From positions 22,554 to 61,116 of the forward strand of contig KN885218.1 of assembly GCA_000934455.1 (NCBI GenBank): 38,563 nucleotides of DNA, written 5' to 3'. The notes beneath the pieces were generated by a model. It saw only the letters and a list, made by a program, of their open reading frames with translations. It was not told the origin of the DNA and did not search any database. This document shows positions 1 through 10,200 of the stretch, in pieces (the stretch's first letter is position 1; each line of letters opens with the position of its first letter). A program made the position numbers and the translations under genes. The DNA is from Apostichopus parvimensis. Its lineage: Eukaryota > Echinodermata > Holothuroidea > Aspidochirotida > Stichopodidae.

Positions 1-1878
1 CCCCCCCCCTCCCCAAAAAAACAATCTCTATCATCTACTGTATTCACAGATAACATCACAGTTGTTCGTTTCTACTATAAGCGTGGTCGGACACAAATGC
101 ATTCTTTTAATTGCTTAAATCCTGTGTATGCTCGTTTAGATATTCAATTACTTAATCAACTGTAATAATTTGGATTTTCGTGCATTGGGTGGATTCCATC
201 GGATACACGCGACATAATATATGAACAAGCTTAAAACAAAATATGATAGAATTAACCTGCACTTTAATTTTTTCTTTTCTTCAAGGTTTAGTCGCTTGGA
301 TAGGTGTGATAGACAGTCATGAAAATGGTTTCGGTAAAATATCAACGTTAATTGTTAAAATAAGCTAATACTGGCATTGTTTTCAATAATTACGGAATGT
401 TCAACTTATATAGCTTTGCACGACATAAATAAATCTACCTGATTTCATCTTTTAGAGGCAATTCTATCTCAGCATGTTTTCAGGGGAGCAAAACAGCACT
501 TCCTATTTTGTGACTTTTAAGACTTAAATGTCTCCAAAACGGAACAAAAAACAGATGCCTGTAAGTTTAATATAAATCACATTTTGTAATTTATAAAGCT
601 GTTTATATATCAAACAGCAAAGTTGATCATAGGTGGCAGGAATGTCTGCAATTAGTTTAAGAAAAGGCACAAAAATTTGCTCAAGACTACATAGTACATG
701 TAGTATTATACTGTAGTACATATGACTGTATGATACACACAGTTCTACCACGTTGCATGACAGATGGCACGGATATGCCTGCAATGGTTAAAAATGACGT
801 AGTCACACCTGTGCGTCGCATGCACACACATGTACATATCTTGATTTTAAATTTGTTAAACAGATAAAAAACATAAAAATCTGTCCTTTTTTTCCCCTTC
901 TCCTTTCCTTTTAAGTTGTTGCTGAAGCTCGACGATTGCAAGTGACAAAACTAATTGAATAGCAGATCCTTGGAATACGACAAAGTTATCACCCCCTATC
1001 TTGATGACATAATGCATGAATAAACTACTTATTTGTAAAAACCAGCATAATGAATCCATCTATAGCTCTACATGCCTCTCTGGGGAGATTCGCGAAAAGG
1101 TTACCGAAAATTCACGAAACAGAATGCTAAATTTGAGATATAACATAATTTATAAAACAAACTTGGAGAAAGTAAATTAATGCACACTGGAAATCTAATT
1201 TCAAAAGCAAACAGTGTTTTTTGCATGTAAAGATCTCAACAAAATCTTAATCTGAAGGCTGGGACTGTGATTATGGGAGTGCTGGCTAGATCCCTATCAT
1301 TCAAATTGGGGGTGAATGGAACCCTTTTAGGGTTGTCACAAAATTTCAGGATAAAAACGAACCTGTCCATATATTTTTTGGGGGAGAAAAGGTGGAAAAA
1401 TCTTGAAGATAATTACTCCAAAGTTTCAAAATAGAAGATCATTTTTCAACTAAGAACCCTTAATCATAGCCTACATTTTCAAAAAGAGGTGGGCCATGGG
1501 GAGGGGGGGGGGAAGGGGGTTGTGCCATTGAAACCTGCCCTAGGCCATAGTTAACATCCATAACAGGAGGGTCATCAAGTTGATGTTCAAAGGTAAAAAG
1601 TGAGGCCACCAACCAAGATTCCTTTGCATAGTACCTGGTGGCTAGATGACGCACAGAGAGAGAAGTTAAACGTTTTTTGTTCTTCTACCTCCTGATCAGC
1701 TAACTAAAGATGTCGAATTTGAGGATATCAATTAGCTTGATATATAGGCTCACTCTTGCAATGAAAATACTTTACTGAATCCACTTTAAAAAATAAAGAG
1801 GGCTTCTTAAGACAGAAAGAATATAAACCTAGCAATTGGTAGAACTTTGCAAAAGTTTAACATAATTAGCTTCTTTAA
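1..1878. other. Anonymous AT-rich non-coding stretch
   Basis: No coding region, RNA gene or clear repeat boundary could be supported here. The window opens on a C run followed by an A run. Around 1499-1520 there is a G-rich patch in which runs of G are split by AA. Short open frames in the stretch have biased, low-complexity translations and no recognisable domain. Confidence 0.6.
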
Positions 1879-2119
1879 AGGTCATTTGCATAGCCGTAGC
1901 CCCTAAATATGATAGGAAAACGCCTATAGCGGTAATTCATGAGCGGTCAAATTTCAAGAAGCCTTTAGGGCCCATCTTCAAAACATTTTGCTTTGGGGAG
2001 ACATTTTACATTTTTGAGCCATAAACTCCTCAATGTCTATGAATATCTGATACATTGTCTAGCTTTCTGTGAGTAATTAGAATTGTAAAAATTTGGGGCC
2101 TGAATACTGATGACCAACT
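1879..2119. mobile_element. TTAA-flanked MITE, copy 1
   Basis: A 241-bp non-coding element lies between two TTAA tetranucleotides (1875-1878 and 2120-2123). Its ends are imperfect inverted repeats: the left reads AGGTCATTTGCATAG and then a GCCCC block before TAAAT; the right, reverse-complemented, reads AGTTGGTCATCAGTAT and then GGCCCCAAAT. A second element at 15644-15887 has the same architecture and almost the same length. TTAA duplication is characteristic of the piggyBac and Kolobok superfamilies; which one applies here is not decidable by eye. No transposase is encoded, so it would be non-autonomous. The ends are diverged, which suggests an old insertion. Confidence 0.55.
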
Positions 2120-2337
2120 TTAAGGAGGAGAGGATGATAGAAGTATCATGTAGAAAATTAGGATATATTATCAATTAAATGGGTTCAAACTTTTGTTTAG
2201 ATTTAAAAGATAGTTTATGCTCCATTCAATTTTCATTAAGGTACTGTGTTAAAACATATATCAAAATAAAATAAAACTGTTAGCAAACTGCTTATCCACT
2301 AGAGAGCCTGTGTAAGAGAATGTGTAAAAGTAAGTTG

Positions 2338-2376
2338 GCCTGACGTTTCAGTCCTAGCAGGATCTTCTTCAAAGGC
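2338..2376 (-). ncRNA. Hammerhead-ribozyme-like motif, type I, short stem III
   Basis: Read on the minus strand from 2376 down to 2338, the motif has the hammerhead order. A stem I strand GCCT comes first, then TTGAAGA in the place of the conserved CUGANGA box (C3 is replaced by T). A stem II hairpin follows (GATCC, loop TGCTA, GGACT, with one mismatch), then GAAAC, GTC at the expected cleavage triplet, and AGGC. AGGC is the exact complement of the first GCCT and starts directly after the triplet, as stem I should. Stem III would be only AC/GT with no loop, so a single molecule could not close it; activity would need a dimer or is lost. Minimal-stem-III type I hammerheads are known from Penelope-like retroelements and animal retrozymes. 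The C3 change suggests a decayed copy. Confidence 0.5.
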
Positions 2377-5300
2377 TAAAAGACAAGTAACAGTAACAGA
2401 AGGGACAAAAACACGCACAGAATACAGACAGGTTAAAACATATATATAAATATATGACAATCTATTGTGTTCCATCGTACACGTACCTAGGGTAGGTCAG
2501 AGTGGCATGTATAGGGTCAGCCTAGGTAAGAGAGGAGGGATGTTAATACATCAACAGACACTGTCAAGGTGGTAGATATGATCCCTATTGTTTGATATTC
2601 ATTCGTACTATAGCTTTCTCTTAGGCAATTTGCCTTAACTTACTAAAATCACATTTTCCAAATATGTTGAATACCTGCATGATGTGAGGAAAAGAACAGA
2701 TATGATTGGAAAATCAAAATTGGAGAACATGAATAATTTCATTTTTAATAAGGAAAGTGTGGTTTAAATCTATAACCATTTTAGATTTTGTGATCAAGCA
2801 AATTTCAGGACATCAACTGAGTTGCACTTCCATCTCGCAGTCACCTCAACCTTGATTTGATCAATTCCATGTATTTTTCCATGTAATTTACACTGTTTTT
2901 TGCATATATACCACTCACTTGGGTTTTTATTTAACCAAAAAAAAAAATTCACTTTAGGCTTATACTTGAACATACTGTTTAACACTGTTGATTCTGTTAT
3001 TAGCATCATCTTGTTCTCACTGTTTAAAGTCTGAATTGTAAGGATATATTTCCATGAACTAAAGGAATCACTTCTTATGCATATATCCCTCACAAACAAG
3101 AACCTATTTCCTATAGATATTGCTCCTGCAGCGAGTGTTCAGATAATCAGTATTTAGCATACATAGTCTAATTTGTATATAAGAACCAGCACTAAAGTTG
3201 TTATAGGTAAAACATATACCAGCTCATTTATGCCTTCTTCAAAGGCATCGCTAACTCTATAGAGCTTACTTTGAAGATTCCACAAGTGACTCAATAAGAA
3301 CTCTATAAGTACTTAAGTACTACATAAGTACTAAAGAACTAAATATATACTAAACAAGACTGAACAAGTACTGTACCTGAGTGCTTAACTTATGTGGGAA
3401 GTGTAATTTACTGATGTGTTACTTTGATGTTATAGAAGCCACACACACTCACCAGAGTATACTTTCAAACACCTTAGATTTGGGTTCCAACAACAGACAT
3501 CCAGTTTAGCAGTGTATATGAAATGGATTGCCTTATCATTTAGGTCATGCTACCAGTATAATGAACAAATTAGTTCTGCCATTGTAAAAACAAGTTAATT
3601 ACTGAATATCTGGGTCAATTTGCCTACAAAATCAGGGCAGATTTATATATAAACATATTTCGAAAGCTCATAAAACTGACAAACAACTTTGATGGACGCT
3701 GATGTACGTTTCAAGAATTGTGACTCAATTAACATCGTTGAGTAAATTAGGTACTCAGGTACTAATTGCAACTTAATGATGTGCATATAACTTTGGTTAT
3801 ATTATAAATCAGATTTTCAAAAATTCCAAAACCATAGATTCAGTTAAAACTGTTTCAAACTACAGATATATGCAGTTTAAACACTAGTACATGCCTACAA
3901 TATAAATAACAGGCCCCTGGACTGAGAAATTAACCCTCATAATTAACAAAATTCTGTCGTTATAGTCAAAGCGTGACATGTTCATTAATACTAAGTCTCT
4001 GGGTTGATTAGCAAACTACCACCACAATTATGGCAACTAGATTAGAAAACTTCTATTGATAAAAATAGTACAACTGACACACAAAATTTAATGGATATTG
4101 ATGTTCATTTGATTTTTGATTATTATTAATTTTTTTTAATATATGAATTAGTTTCATTATCTGCAAACTGAAAATCATGGAATAAACAACTTCAGACATT
4201 CAAGTTTTTTCTTTCCTTGCTTGTTTACAAACACTGTAATTATATTAGAATTGACAGAAATGATCTCTGTTCGAATAAAATATATCTCACAGAATTAATT
4301 TTTCATGGCTTTTTCAGAATTGCCATGACATTTAGCCATATTTCATGTAAATGTTCTGAAGTGAACAGCTTAGATGAAAAAAAAAAAAAAAATGGATTTT
4401 GATACATCACATATATCTCAACAGAAAAAGTACCTGTAACAATGTACCATGGAGATGCATTAGAGATTAGCAATGCGCAGACATATCAGATGGTTTTTGA
4501 AACGGTTAACCTTCGGATGCTGTTATGACACATGTATTGTAGCAGTATACTTTAATACACACATGTCTACTGTGCAATATAATATTGTTTGTCGCTGCAA
4601 TGTATCCTTACTGCCTGTCATTGGATAAACAGGTAAATATGTAGGTAGGATAACCAGTCAATTTAATTAAATCAACTTAAAAAATTTGATTAGCTTATTG
4701 ATTCATATATATGTTTTTAGAACAATATTGTTGTGATGAAATCAAATTCAAGTTTTTTAGGAGCTATACAAAAGCAAAGCCATTTTTGGACAGCTATATC
4801 CTGCTCAAAATAACCCCCCTCCCCCTCCTCCTAACCCCTCCCTATCAAATATCCTTCAAATGCCCTTCAAAAAATTTTCATCCCTGAGGAAGCTTATTAG
4901 CATACAGAACTTCTCAATCATCGACTATGTAATAAACGATTCATTTTAATATGTTTTATTCTCCGAGTTACATATTTCCTTAAATATCTATCTCGTGTAA
5001 TATCTCTCAATTTATTCTGGTGATCACATTCCTGGCGATAATAGCCTGCATCGTCTCTGGGGATACGACGGAGAGTAAATTAATACAAACTGTCTTCATC
5101 AAAATTCATTGGGAGCTTTTTTCCTCGCAGAATGATGCAAAGAATGTCATGCAAACGTTTATACAGCTATTTACAGAGTAAGAAACGGTACTACGTGTAT
5201 GCATAAAAAAAAATTAAAAACTATAAAAAAAATTCTGAGAAGTCGTCCTTTCTACAGTGTGCGGATAAAGAGATGGCTACGACAGCTGTGATTACAAATG

Positions 5301-5939
5301 TGATGCGAAACACGTGCAATCAGAAAGGTAGACATTTCACGGTATACATAAACCGAGAGAATACATGACACTGTTACCTTTAATTGCCGGAATGTTGTGT
5401 CAAGTGAAACATGAAACTAAACACATTGGTCATAATGTGAAGACAATGACACAATCGAGGTGTCTGCGTGAGAATAGAAACTAGGACGATAGCACTGCTA
5501 TAGTGTTTAAGCTTCATGTTGAGTTTGAACTTAGTTTGACAGGAGCATGTGATATATTCACATATCAAATGGAGATCTGTCAATTTCTATGTGGTTTACA
5601 TACATTGATTACAGTGCAGTATAGTCACTCCCAAAGAGCAATTTTTGGCTTTTTTCCCCTTTCAATGTTTAATAGATACAGAATATTTTTCTCTGTTAAA
5701 ACAAATTTAGTGAAATAATGGATTTTTTGTTTTTGTTTTTTAGTTGCAAATATAATCTTAATTTGACGCTTATAGGCAGCCAGTTAATCTCATCATTCTT
5801 GATTGCCATTTTGGTGAACATTAGAGACTAGCTGCTCTTAGGAACCATTTAATGACGAAATTTGAAGGTCATACTAGTGATTGACAAATTCCATTGCAAA
5901 ATACAAGTTTACTAAGTTATCATTAATAACAGAAGTTAC
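2377..5939. other. Anonymous AT-rich non-coding stretch
   Basis: No gene could be supported across about 3.5 kb. Around 3305-3345 the octamer-like unit AAGTACT recurs several times in both orientations. A-runs occur near 2940 and 4380, and a C-rich patch interrupted by T lies near 4817-4850. The open frames present (about 60-100 codons) lack domains and have low-complexity composition. Confidence 0.55.
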
Positions 5940-5940
5940 A

Positions 5941-5980
5941 TGATATATATATACACATACACACATATATGTATATAAAA
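5941..5980. repeat. TA/CA microsatellite at a SINE tail
   Basis: An alternating TATATA / CACACA tract abuts the 3' side of the minus-strand SINE at 5975-6101. Its position suggests that it is, or grew from, the simple-sequence tail of that SINE. Confidence 0.6.
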
Positions 5981-6101
5981 TTGAAATGTTGGTGAGTTGG
6001 AAACTCTAGAACAGTGAAATAACTTCCAGCTTCCACCAGGATTCGAAACCCGGGCCTCCCGCTTTATATGCGGACACCCTAACCAACTAGGCTACGGATG
6101 C
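5975..6101 (-). mobile_element. tRNA-derived SINE (tRNA-like head plus body)
   Basis: On the minus strand the sequence starts GCATCCG and carries an RNA polymerase III A box TAGCCTAGTTGG (6083-6094). A B box GGGTTTCGAATCC lies at 6039-6051. A full tRNA cloverleaf can be traced. The acceptor pairs six of seven positions with TGGAAGC. A weak D stem is present. The anticodon stem is TCCGC/GCGGG with loop ATATAAA, and the T stem is CCGGG/CCTGG. The T loop has one extra T and the anticodon loop lacks the normal C32, so this is not a functional tRNA. A body of about 50 bp follows the head and recurs without the head at 6349-6406, which supports a SINE over an isolated tRNA pseudogene. The pol III boxes would drive its transcription if it is active. 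Confidence 0.65.
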
Positions 6102-6348
6102 TCAATTGAATATCCAGAGGTTCGGAACCGGTAAGGAAGGTCGTAATTCCACTGCAGGCATCTGCCACCTGTATCGAACAATACTAGTTCTGTTTTGGTG
6201 ACATATTTGCCTTACTCTAGTGATCAAATATGATGCTAATTAACTCGAAATCATTTATGATCTAAAGCTGGATCTCGTAAGAGATACTTCAAACAGACTC
6301 TGTTAAATGAAACTGAAATAAATGACAAAGGCAAATGAATATATGATT

Positions 6349-6406
6349 GAAACTGTAGTGAGATGGAAAATCCAGAAAAGTGAACAAACTTCCAGCCTCC
6401 ACCAGC
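6349..6406 (-). mobile_element. SINE body fragment, second copy
   Basis: This segment aligns closely with 5987-6041: both carry GTGAG, TGGAAA, an AGTGAA block, ACTTCCAGC and CTCCACCAG/TTCCACCAG in the same order. It lacks the tRNA-like head, so it is a truncated copy. It lies on the same strand as the first copy, about 365 bp away. Confidence 0.6.
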
Positions 6407-6437
6407 TTTTTACATTTATACATATTCACATATATGA

Positions 6438-6483
6438 TATGAATGATACATATACATACAAACACACACATATATATATATAT
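6438..6483. repeat. CA/TA microsatellite
   Basis: An ATACATACA, CACACACA, TATATATA tract runs right up to the left terminus of the transposon at 6484. Because the insertion landed in TA repeats, a target-site duplication cannot be read cleanly on this side. Confidence 0.75.
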
Positions 6484-6526
6484 CAGTGGCGTATCCAGGA
6501 TTTTCTGACCCGGGGGGCGCGAATTA

Positions 6527-6622
6527 CTATCTAAGCGGAGCGCCACCATCGGTTGGCGCGCAGCGTACAAGAAAATTTCTGTTTTTGATACCCCCTAGAT
6601 CACCGGAAATGGCACTTCTCGG
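6527..6622 (+). repeat. Transposon subterminal core, copy A
   Basis: The block starts CTATCTAAGCGGAGCGCCAC, continues with TTGGCGCGCAGCGTACAAGA and ends with a GGAAATGGCACTTC motif. The same block recurs at 7655-7750 (plus) and 28650-28746 (minus). It contains an inverted repeat GCGCCA/TGGCGC. Read on the opposite strand it gives the peptide YAARQP-VALRLD, a likely source of false gene models. Confidence 0.75.
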
Positions 6623-7012
6623 GCTTGAAAATGACCAACCAGATGTACACTTTTTGCCTGAGAACCAAGTATTTCCCAATAGTTTTTGTTTCCATCCATA
6701 ACCTTTTTGAAGATTGTCACCAGTCACAAATCATGTTCGACCTCATCGCATGTCCTGTGGATCATTGCTTTTGTAGGTGATTCTACGTCGCGGCCCACAA
6801 TACCCGTCAGCCCCACTTTTCAAGGTTTTCTCCATCTACATAAAGCATTTCGTTGTTTACATTAGCATCCCGCGGTATACTGCGCAACTTTCACGGACCG
6901 TACGGTACACTATGGCATGCAATGTAATAACCGACGCTGGCTTATATGATATTGACATTAACATGTTAAAGCGCGCGGAGCGCGCAAAAAATTGTGGTTA
7001 TTTTTGGCGGGC

Positions 7013-7023
7013 AAGTCGTTACA
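7013..7023. repeat. Target-site duplication, left copy (LINE insertion)
   Basis: The 11-bp sequence AAGTCGTTACA is repeated exactly at 7461-7471 and brackets the LINE fragment. The perfect match indicates target-primed insertion. Confidence 0.85.
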
Positions 7024-7460
7024 ATTGCGAACTGTGGGGCACAACGAAGGATCTTGATCGCAAAATTGACACTTTTCAAAGGAGACTGCTTCGTAATATT
7101 CTCAACATTAGATGGACCAATAACAATTGGTTATCAAACGATGAGCTCTACAATGAAACCAACCAAACACCTTGGTCATCCATAGTCGCACATAGAAGAT
7201 TGAGATTTTTCGGTCATGTAGCAAGACTCGAGGAGGACGCTCCAGCAAAGGTTGCTTTAAGAGAAGCATTGAGACATACTGCTAAACCAGTAGGAAGGCC
7301 CGTGACTACCTTGCCAAGGCTTGGAAATAAAGTCGCAATTAAAGGACGTTAACATTAACAAATTCGAGGAAGTAATAAACTTTGCGCAAGATCGTGATAC
7401 GTGGCGGAGGTTGATCACTGAGCATGTCGGATAGACGAGACTCAACTTACTACTACTACT
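7024..7460 (+). mobile_element. 5'-truncated LINE, reverse-transcriptase C-terminal part
   Basis: The insertion encodes the C-terminal region of a non-LTR reverse transcriptase. Conserved blocks in order are NCELW, FQRRLLRNILNIRW, a TPWSSIVAHRRLRFFGHVARL block and GRPVTT. This RRLRFFGHV region is typical of the tail of LINE polyproteins. The first frame stops at 7352, but a +1 shift near 7300-7330 continues as KDVNIN-KFEEVINFAQDRDTWRRLI to a stop at 7432-7434, so the copy is broken. A short non-coding tail ends in TAC repeats (7447-7460), a usual LINE 3' end. It is flanked by a perfect 11-bp duplication and sits inside the TIR transposon, so it arrived later. The exact LINE clade is not assigned. 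Confidence 0.85.
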
Positions 7461-7471
7461 AAGTCGTTACA
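7461..7471. repeat. Target-site duplication, right copy (LINE insertion)
   Basis: AAGTCGTTACA directly follows the TAC-repeat tail and equals 7013-7023. Removing the insert rejoins transposon sequence that continues into GCCCCCAAATC. Confidence 0.85.
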
Positions 7472-7603
7472 GCCCCCAAATCAAATTAGGCTCCTACGCC
7501 CATGACTTCACACATAGACAGTTTTCAGGCTGTTCATCCTGTAACGCCATTTTCATGCTCACTGGTATAATGTGATATCTGCTGTTTGCTTTACAAATTC
7601 AAA

Positions 7604-7868
7604 CAGGCGCGTAGCGAGGAATTTGCCAAGGGAGGGGCGAAGCCTGTAGGCAAACTATCTAAGCGTAGCGCCACCATGAGTTGGCGCGAAGCGTACAAGA
7701 AATTTTTGGCCGAAAATGCCTCACAGATTGCTGGAAATGGCACTTCCCAGTCCTTGTTAGTTGCATTTAAGCATTTTTTATTTTGAAATTACTAGCGATA
7801 TCATAAAAAAAAATATGGTCAAGGGGGGGGGGCGGTCGCCCCCTTCCCGAAATGCGTAACGACACGGT
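7604..7868. mobile_element. Second CAG-type TIR element (short, diverged)
   Basis: A new left-type terminus CAGGCGCGTAGCGAGG starts here and is followed by core copy B (7655-7750). A GGCGGTCGCCCCC palindrome-like patch near 7830-7845 is followed by AAATGCGTAACGACACGG, a poor inverted match to the start. The right boundary is uncertain and no duplication was found. It belongs to the same repeat family as the flanking element, either inserted within it or as part of a composite. Confidence 0.45.
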
Positions 7869-8135
7869 CGAGTTCGAGACCAGCCACAGTTGGTATCATA
7901 GCAGGTTTCATATACACAAACACACGTTATGACAGACCAAATATAGTATATATATAGATAAATTAGTGACAGAGGAAAAATGGAAACGTCAAAAATGGAG
8001 TTGACGGTGTAAGGGGTAGGGTGAGGCGCGCGCCCCTTCCGAAAATCCTCGATCCGTCACTGGCTACCCTGTGTATATAATAGGGATCAGCGCTGTAATG
8101 ATGTCACTGTTCCTCTTTCTCTTCGCGGTGTCTTT

Positions 8136-8269
8136 GCGTTTTTCTTTTACTCCCTCCTTTTCTCCTTTTTCTCTTTCTTCTTTTTCTTTTCCCTTCCCTC
8201 CTCTCCTCCTCTTTTTTCCCCTCTTTTTTCCCTTTTTCTTCTCTTTTTTTCTCTCCTCTTTTTCTTACC
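8136..8269 (+). repeat. Polypyrimidine tract of about 130 bp
   Basis: Nearly every base is C or T on the plus strand, with A absent and G very rare. The mirror strand is a polypurine run, hence the Lys/Arg/Glu-only frames on the minus strand, which are not genes. It lies just inside the transposon terminus at 8313. Such tracts can form triplex (H-DNA) in principle. Confidence 0.8.
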
Positions 8270-8297
8270 CGGGGGGCGCGCGCCCCCAACGCCCCCC

Positions 8298-8313
8298 CCT
8301 GGATACGCACCTG
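8298..8313. repeat. Right-facing transposon terminus
   Basis: CCTGGATACGCACCTG is the inverted form of the left end at 6484 (14/16). It is preceded by a GCGC/GCCCCC-rich stretch typical of the subterminal part of this family. It may close the outermost element of the nested cluster. Confidence 0.6.
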
Positions 8314-10200
8314 TATATGTAGATACATACAAACTGGTGTGAAGAAATATAAAACGCAGAATGTCACAGAGAAAGCTATAATAAAAGCTGACGTATTTGC
8401 CTGCTTCGATTCCCATTGCTATCCAGTTTGTTTCATCAGTGCAATCTCACAGATATGAAACAGATGCCAGTAAATCACTACATTATACAAATTACCATGC
8501 AATTCCCAGAAGACCACAAAATTTATTCTGCCTGCATTCACCCTCTGGGACATTAAGTTTGCAAAGAAATGATATTGTTTATCGGGCAATACATGACAGG
8601 GCGATTTTTTAATGCGTTATGTATAAACTGCATGATGTTTGTGCATATATATCTATATATACTGCACATATCTGATCTGTAATGATGCTAGGAGGATAGT
8701 GGAGGTCCTAGTGGTGTACAATAATGCATGAAAGGACTTTAATACAAAGGCCTGAAAGAGGGGGGGGGGGGGGGGGGAAGGGGTGGGCAGGATTAGGGAA
8801 ATGTAACAGCCTGGGACTTGGGATCAATTAGAGATACTGGGTTATTGGAATGGATGGGTCCAAGTCAGGGTTTATGCCCATATAAAAAGTCTTTATATAT
8901 ACATATATATGTAAATATATAGAGATATACCATCACCGTATTCTGCTATTAAAATCTGCCTTTCAAGTTATTCGTGTGTACGTGCAATTATGCTTATATA
9001 ACCATACAGCATCAAATTTGCCTCTCTACTTTTGTATCAAATCTTATAGGATTTTGTTGGGATGGACAGCGAGTTTCAAGCTGTGCAGGGAAGCAATAAA
9101 TTCACCAGATTTGACCTCATTTATCACTTATCTCGTTGAACTTCTGTCACAAACAAATTAAAAACTTGGAGTGTGCCTGAAATGACAGCTTATGAGGATC
9201 ATATCAAATATTGCACACTTATGCCCAAATATATATTTAATATCATATGGAAGATTGGTCAGCGTATGGTATTAGCTGCATGTAACAGTTTGTGCTTCTA
9301 AAGGTTCGTAGCTGTAGCAATGAAAGCATCACCTAGCAGGTAGTCAACTGATTGTATTTCTCATGAGGGGACACTGTTGTTATCAAAAGGGACAATATAT
9401 AATGTCCCCCAAATTGGTAGATATATATATAGTATATATATATGTAGATAGCCACAAGTATTTTAAGGTCTTCAATATTAGCCCCAAATTTTATGTAAAA
9501 ATTTCCACAGTATGTTTCAGGACGTTCTGACCTTGAGGATCGACCTTGAGGATTTAGAAAATATCTCAGCGCCAGGGAAGAGGGGTGGAGGATGGGGGGG
9601 GGAGGGAGGGAGGGAGCATGATTTAAGAGTGTCAGTAACAATGCTAGATTTTGAAATTTGAGCATAAATTATCATCCTCTTACTATCAAGCACATTTAGG
9701 GACAAAACCAATGACCTTTCGAAGATGGCAATTAACATACATTGAACATTTCTCTGGTTATCTTGAAAATAAAATTATAATTTTTTGGGCACATGAATAT
9801 GAAATATGGCAAAGATGCATTCTTGGTGCATGGTTATACTGTATAGTAGTTAAAGGGAGAGTCAAGTTATGGGAAGCTCAGTTGAAGTAGTGACAAATGT
9901 TCTCTGTTCGGCCACTATATCAATACCAGGCATATCACCATCTATAGACTATAATGCAATTAATTGCATGTTGCTCATTTAGCCTTGATCTGACAACCCT
10001 GTCTGAATCAAACACTATACTGGATTAATTATGCTATTCTTAATTAGGAGTTACTCCTGTTGATACTTGAATACCTTATAGTATAACACACTTAACATTG
10101 TGCAGGAATTTAAGATATGTACAATTTGACTAAGTGGGTGCCGTATGACCCATTTTTAGCGTCAGTCTGTAAATTAGTCAAAATTCACCTTTTAAAAATC
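8314..10200. other. Anonymous stretch with poly-G and purine-rich runs
   Basis: No gene was supported. An 18-base G run lies at 8760-8777. A TA-rich stretch occurs around 9420-9442. A G-rich purine patch (9581-9616) consists of G-runs split by A and is a G-quadruplex candidate. The open frames here (60-110 codons) show no domains. Confidence 0.55.

Larger units (their letters stand above)
6484..8062. mobile_element. TIR DNA transposon (CAGTGGCG family), nested
   Basis: The left end reads CAGTGGCGTATCCAGG followed by ATTTTC. The right end (8041-8062), reverse-complemented, reads CAGTGACGGATCGAGG followed by ATTTTC, a 19/22 match. Inside are a GC-rich subterminal core (6527-6622), a truncated LINE (7024-7460) and a second related terminus at 7604. 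Another outward-facing right end of the same type, CCTGGATACGCACCTG, lies at 8298-8313. It matches the left end at 14 of 16 positions, so the true partner of 6484 could be 8313 instead. No transposase frame is visible, so it is non-autonomous. CAG-starting termini are seen in hAT-like elements, but no clean duplication was found and the superfamily is open. Confidence 0.6.

Noticed and set aside
3228..3250. GCCTTTGAAGAAGGC on the minus strand, similar to the start of the 2338-2376 motif
   Set aside because: It lacks the GAAAC-GTC part; it is a simple palindrome that may be an old fragment, but is not supportable.
5368..5382. TTACCTTTAA, similar to a right end of the TTAA MITEs
   Set aside because: No matching left end with TTAA about 240 bp upstream.
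6035..6101. A functional tRNA gene
   Set aside because: Extra base in the T loop, abnormal anticodon loop, and a SINE-like body that recurs nearby.
6289..6570. Minus frame with MYAARQPMVALRLDS, and the plus frame at 28628-28882 with LYAARQPVVALRLDS
   Set aside because: Both are the transposon core read in reverse; not a protein family.
7868..7885. GAGTTCGAGACCAGCC, identical to part of the primate Alu B-box region
   Set aside because: Flanks do not resemble Alu, there is no A box at the right distance, and B-box-like sequences recur by convergence; contamination is not supported.
8104..8416. Highly basic Lys/Arg/Glu-rich minus-strand frames
   Set aside because: Translation of the polypurine strand of a low-complexity tract.
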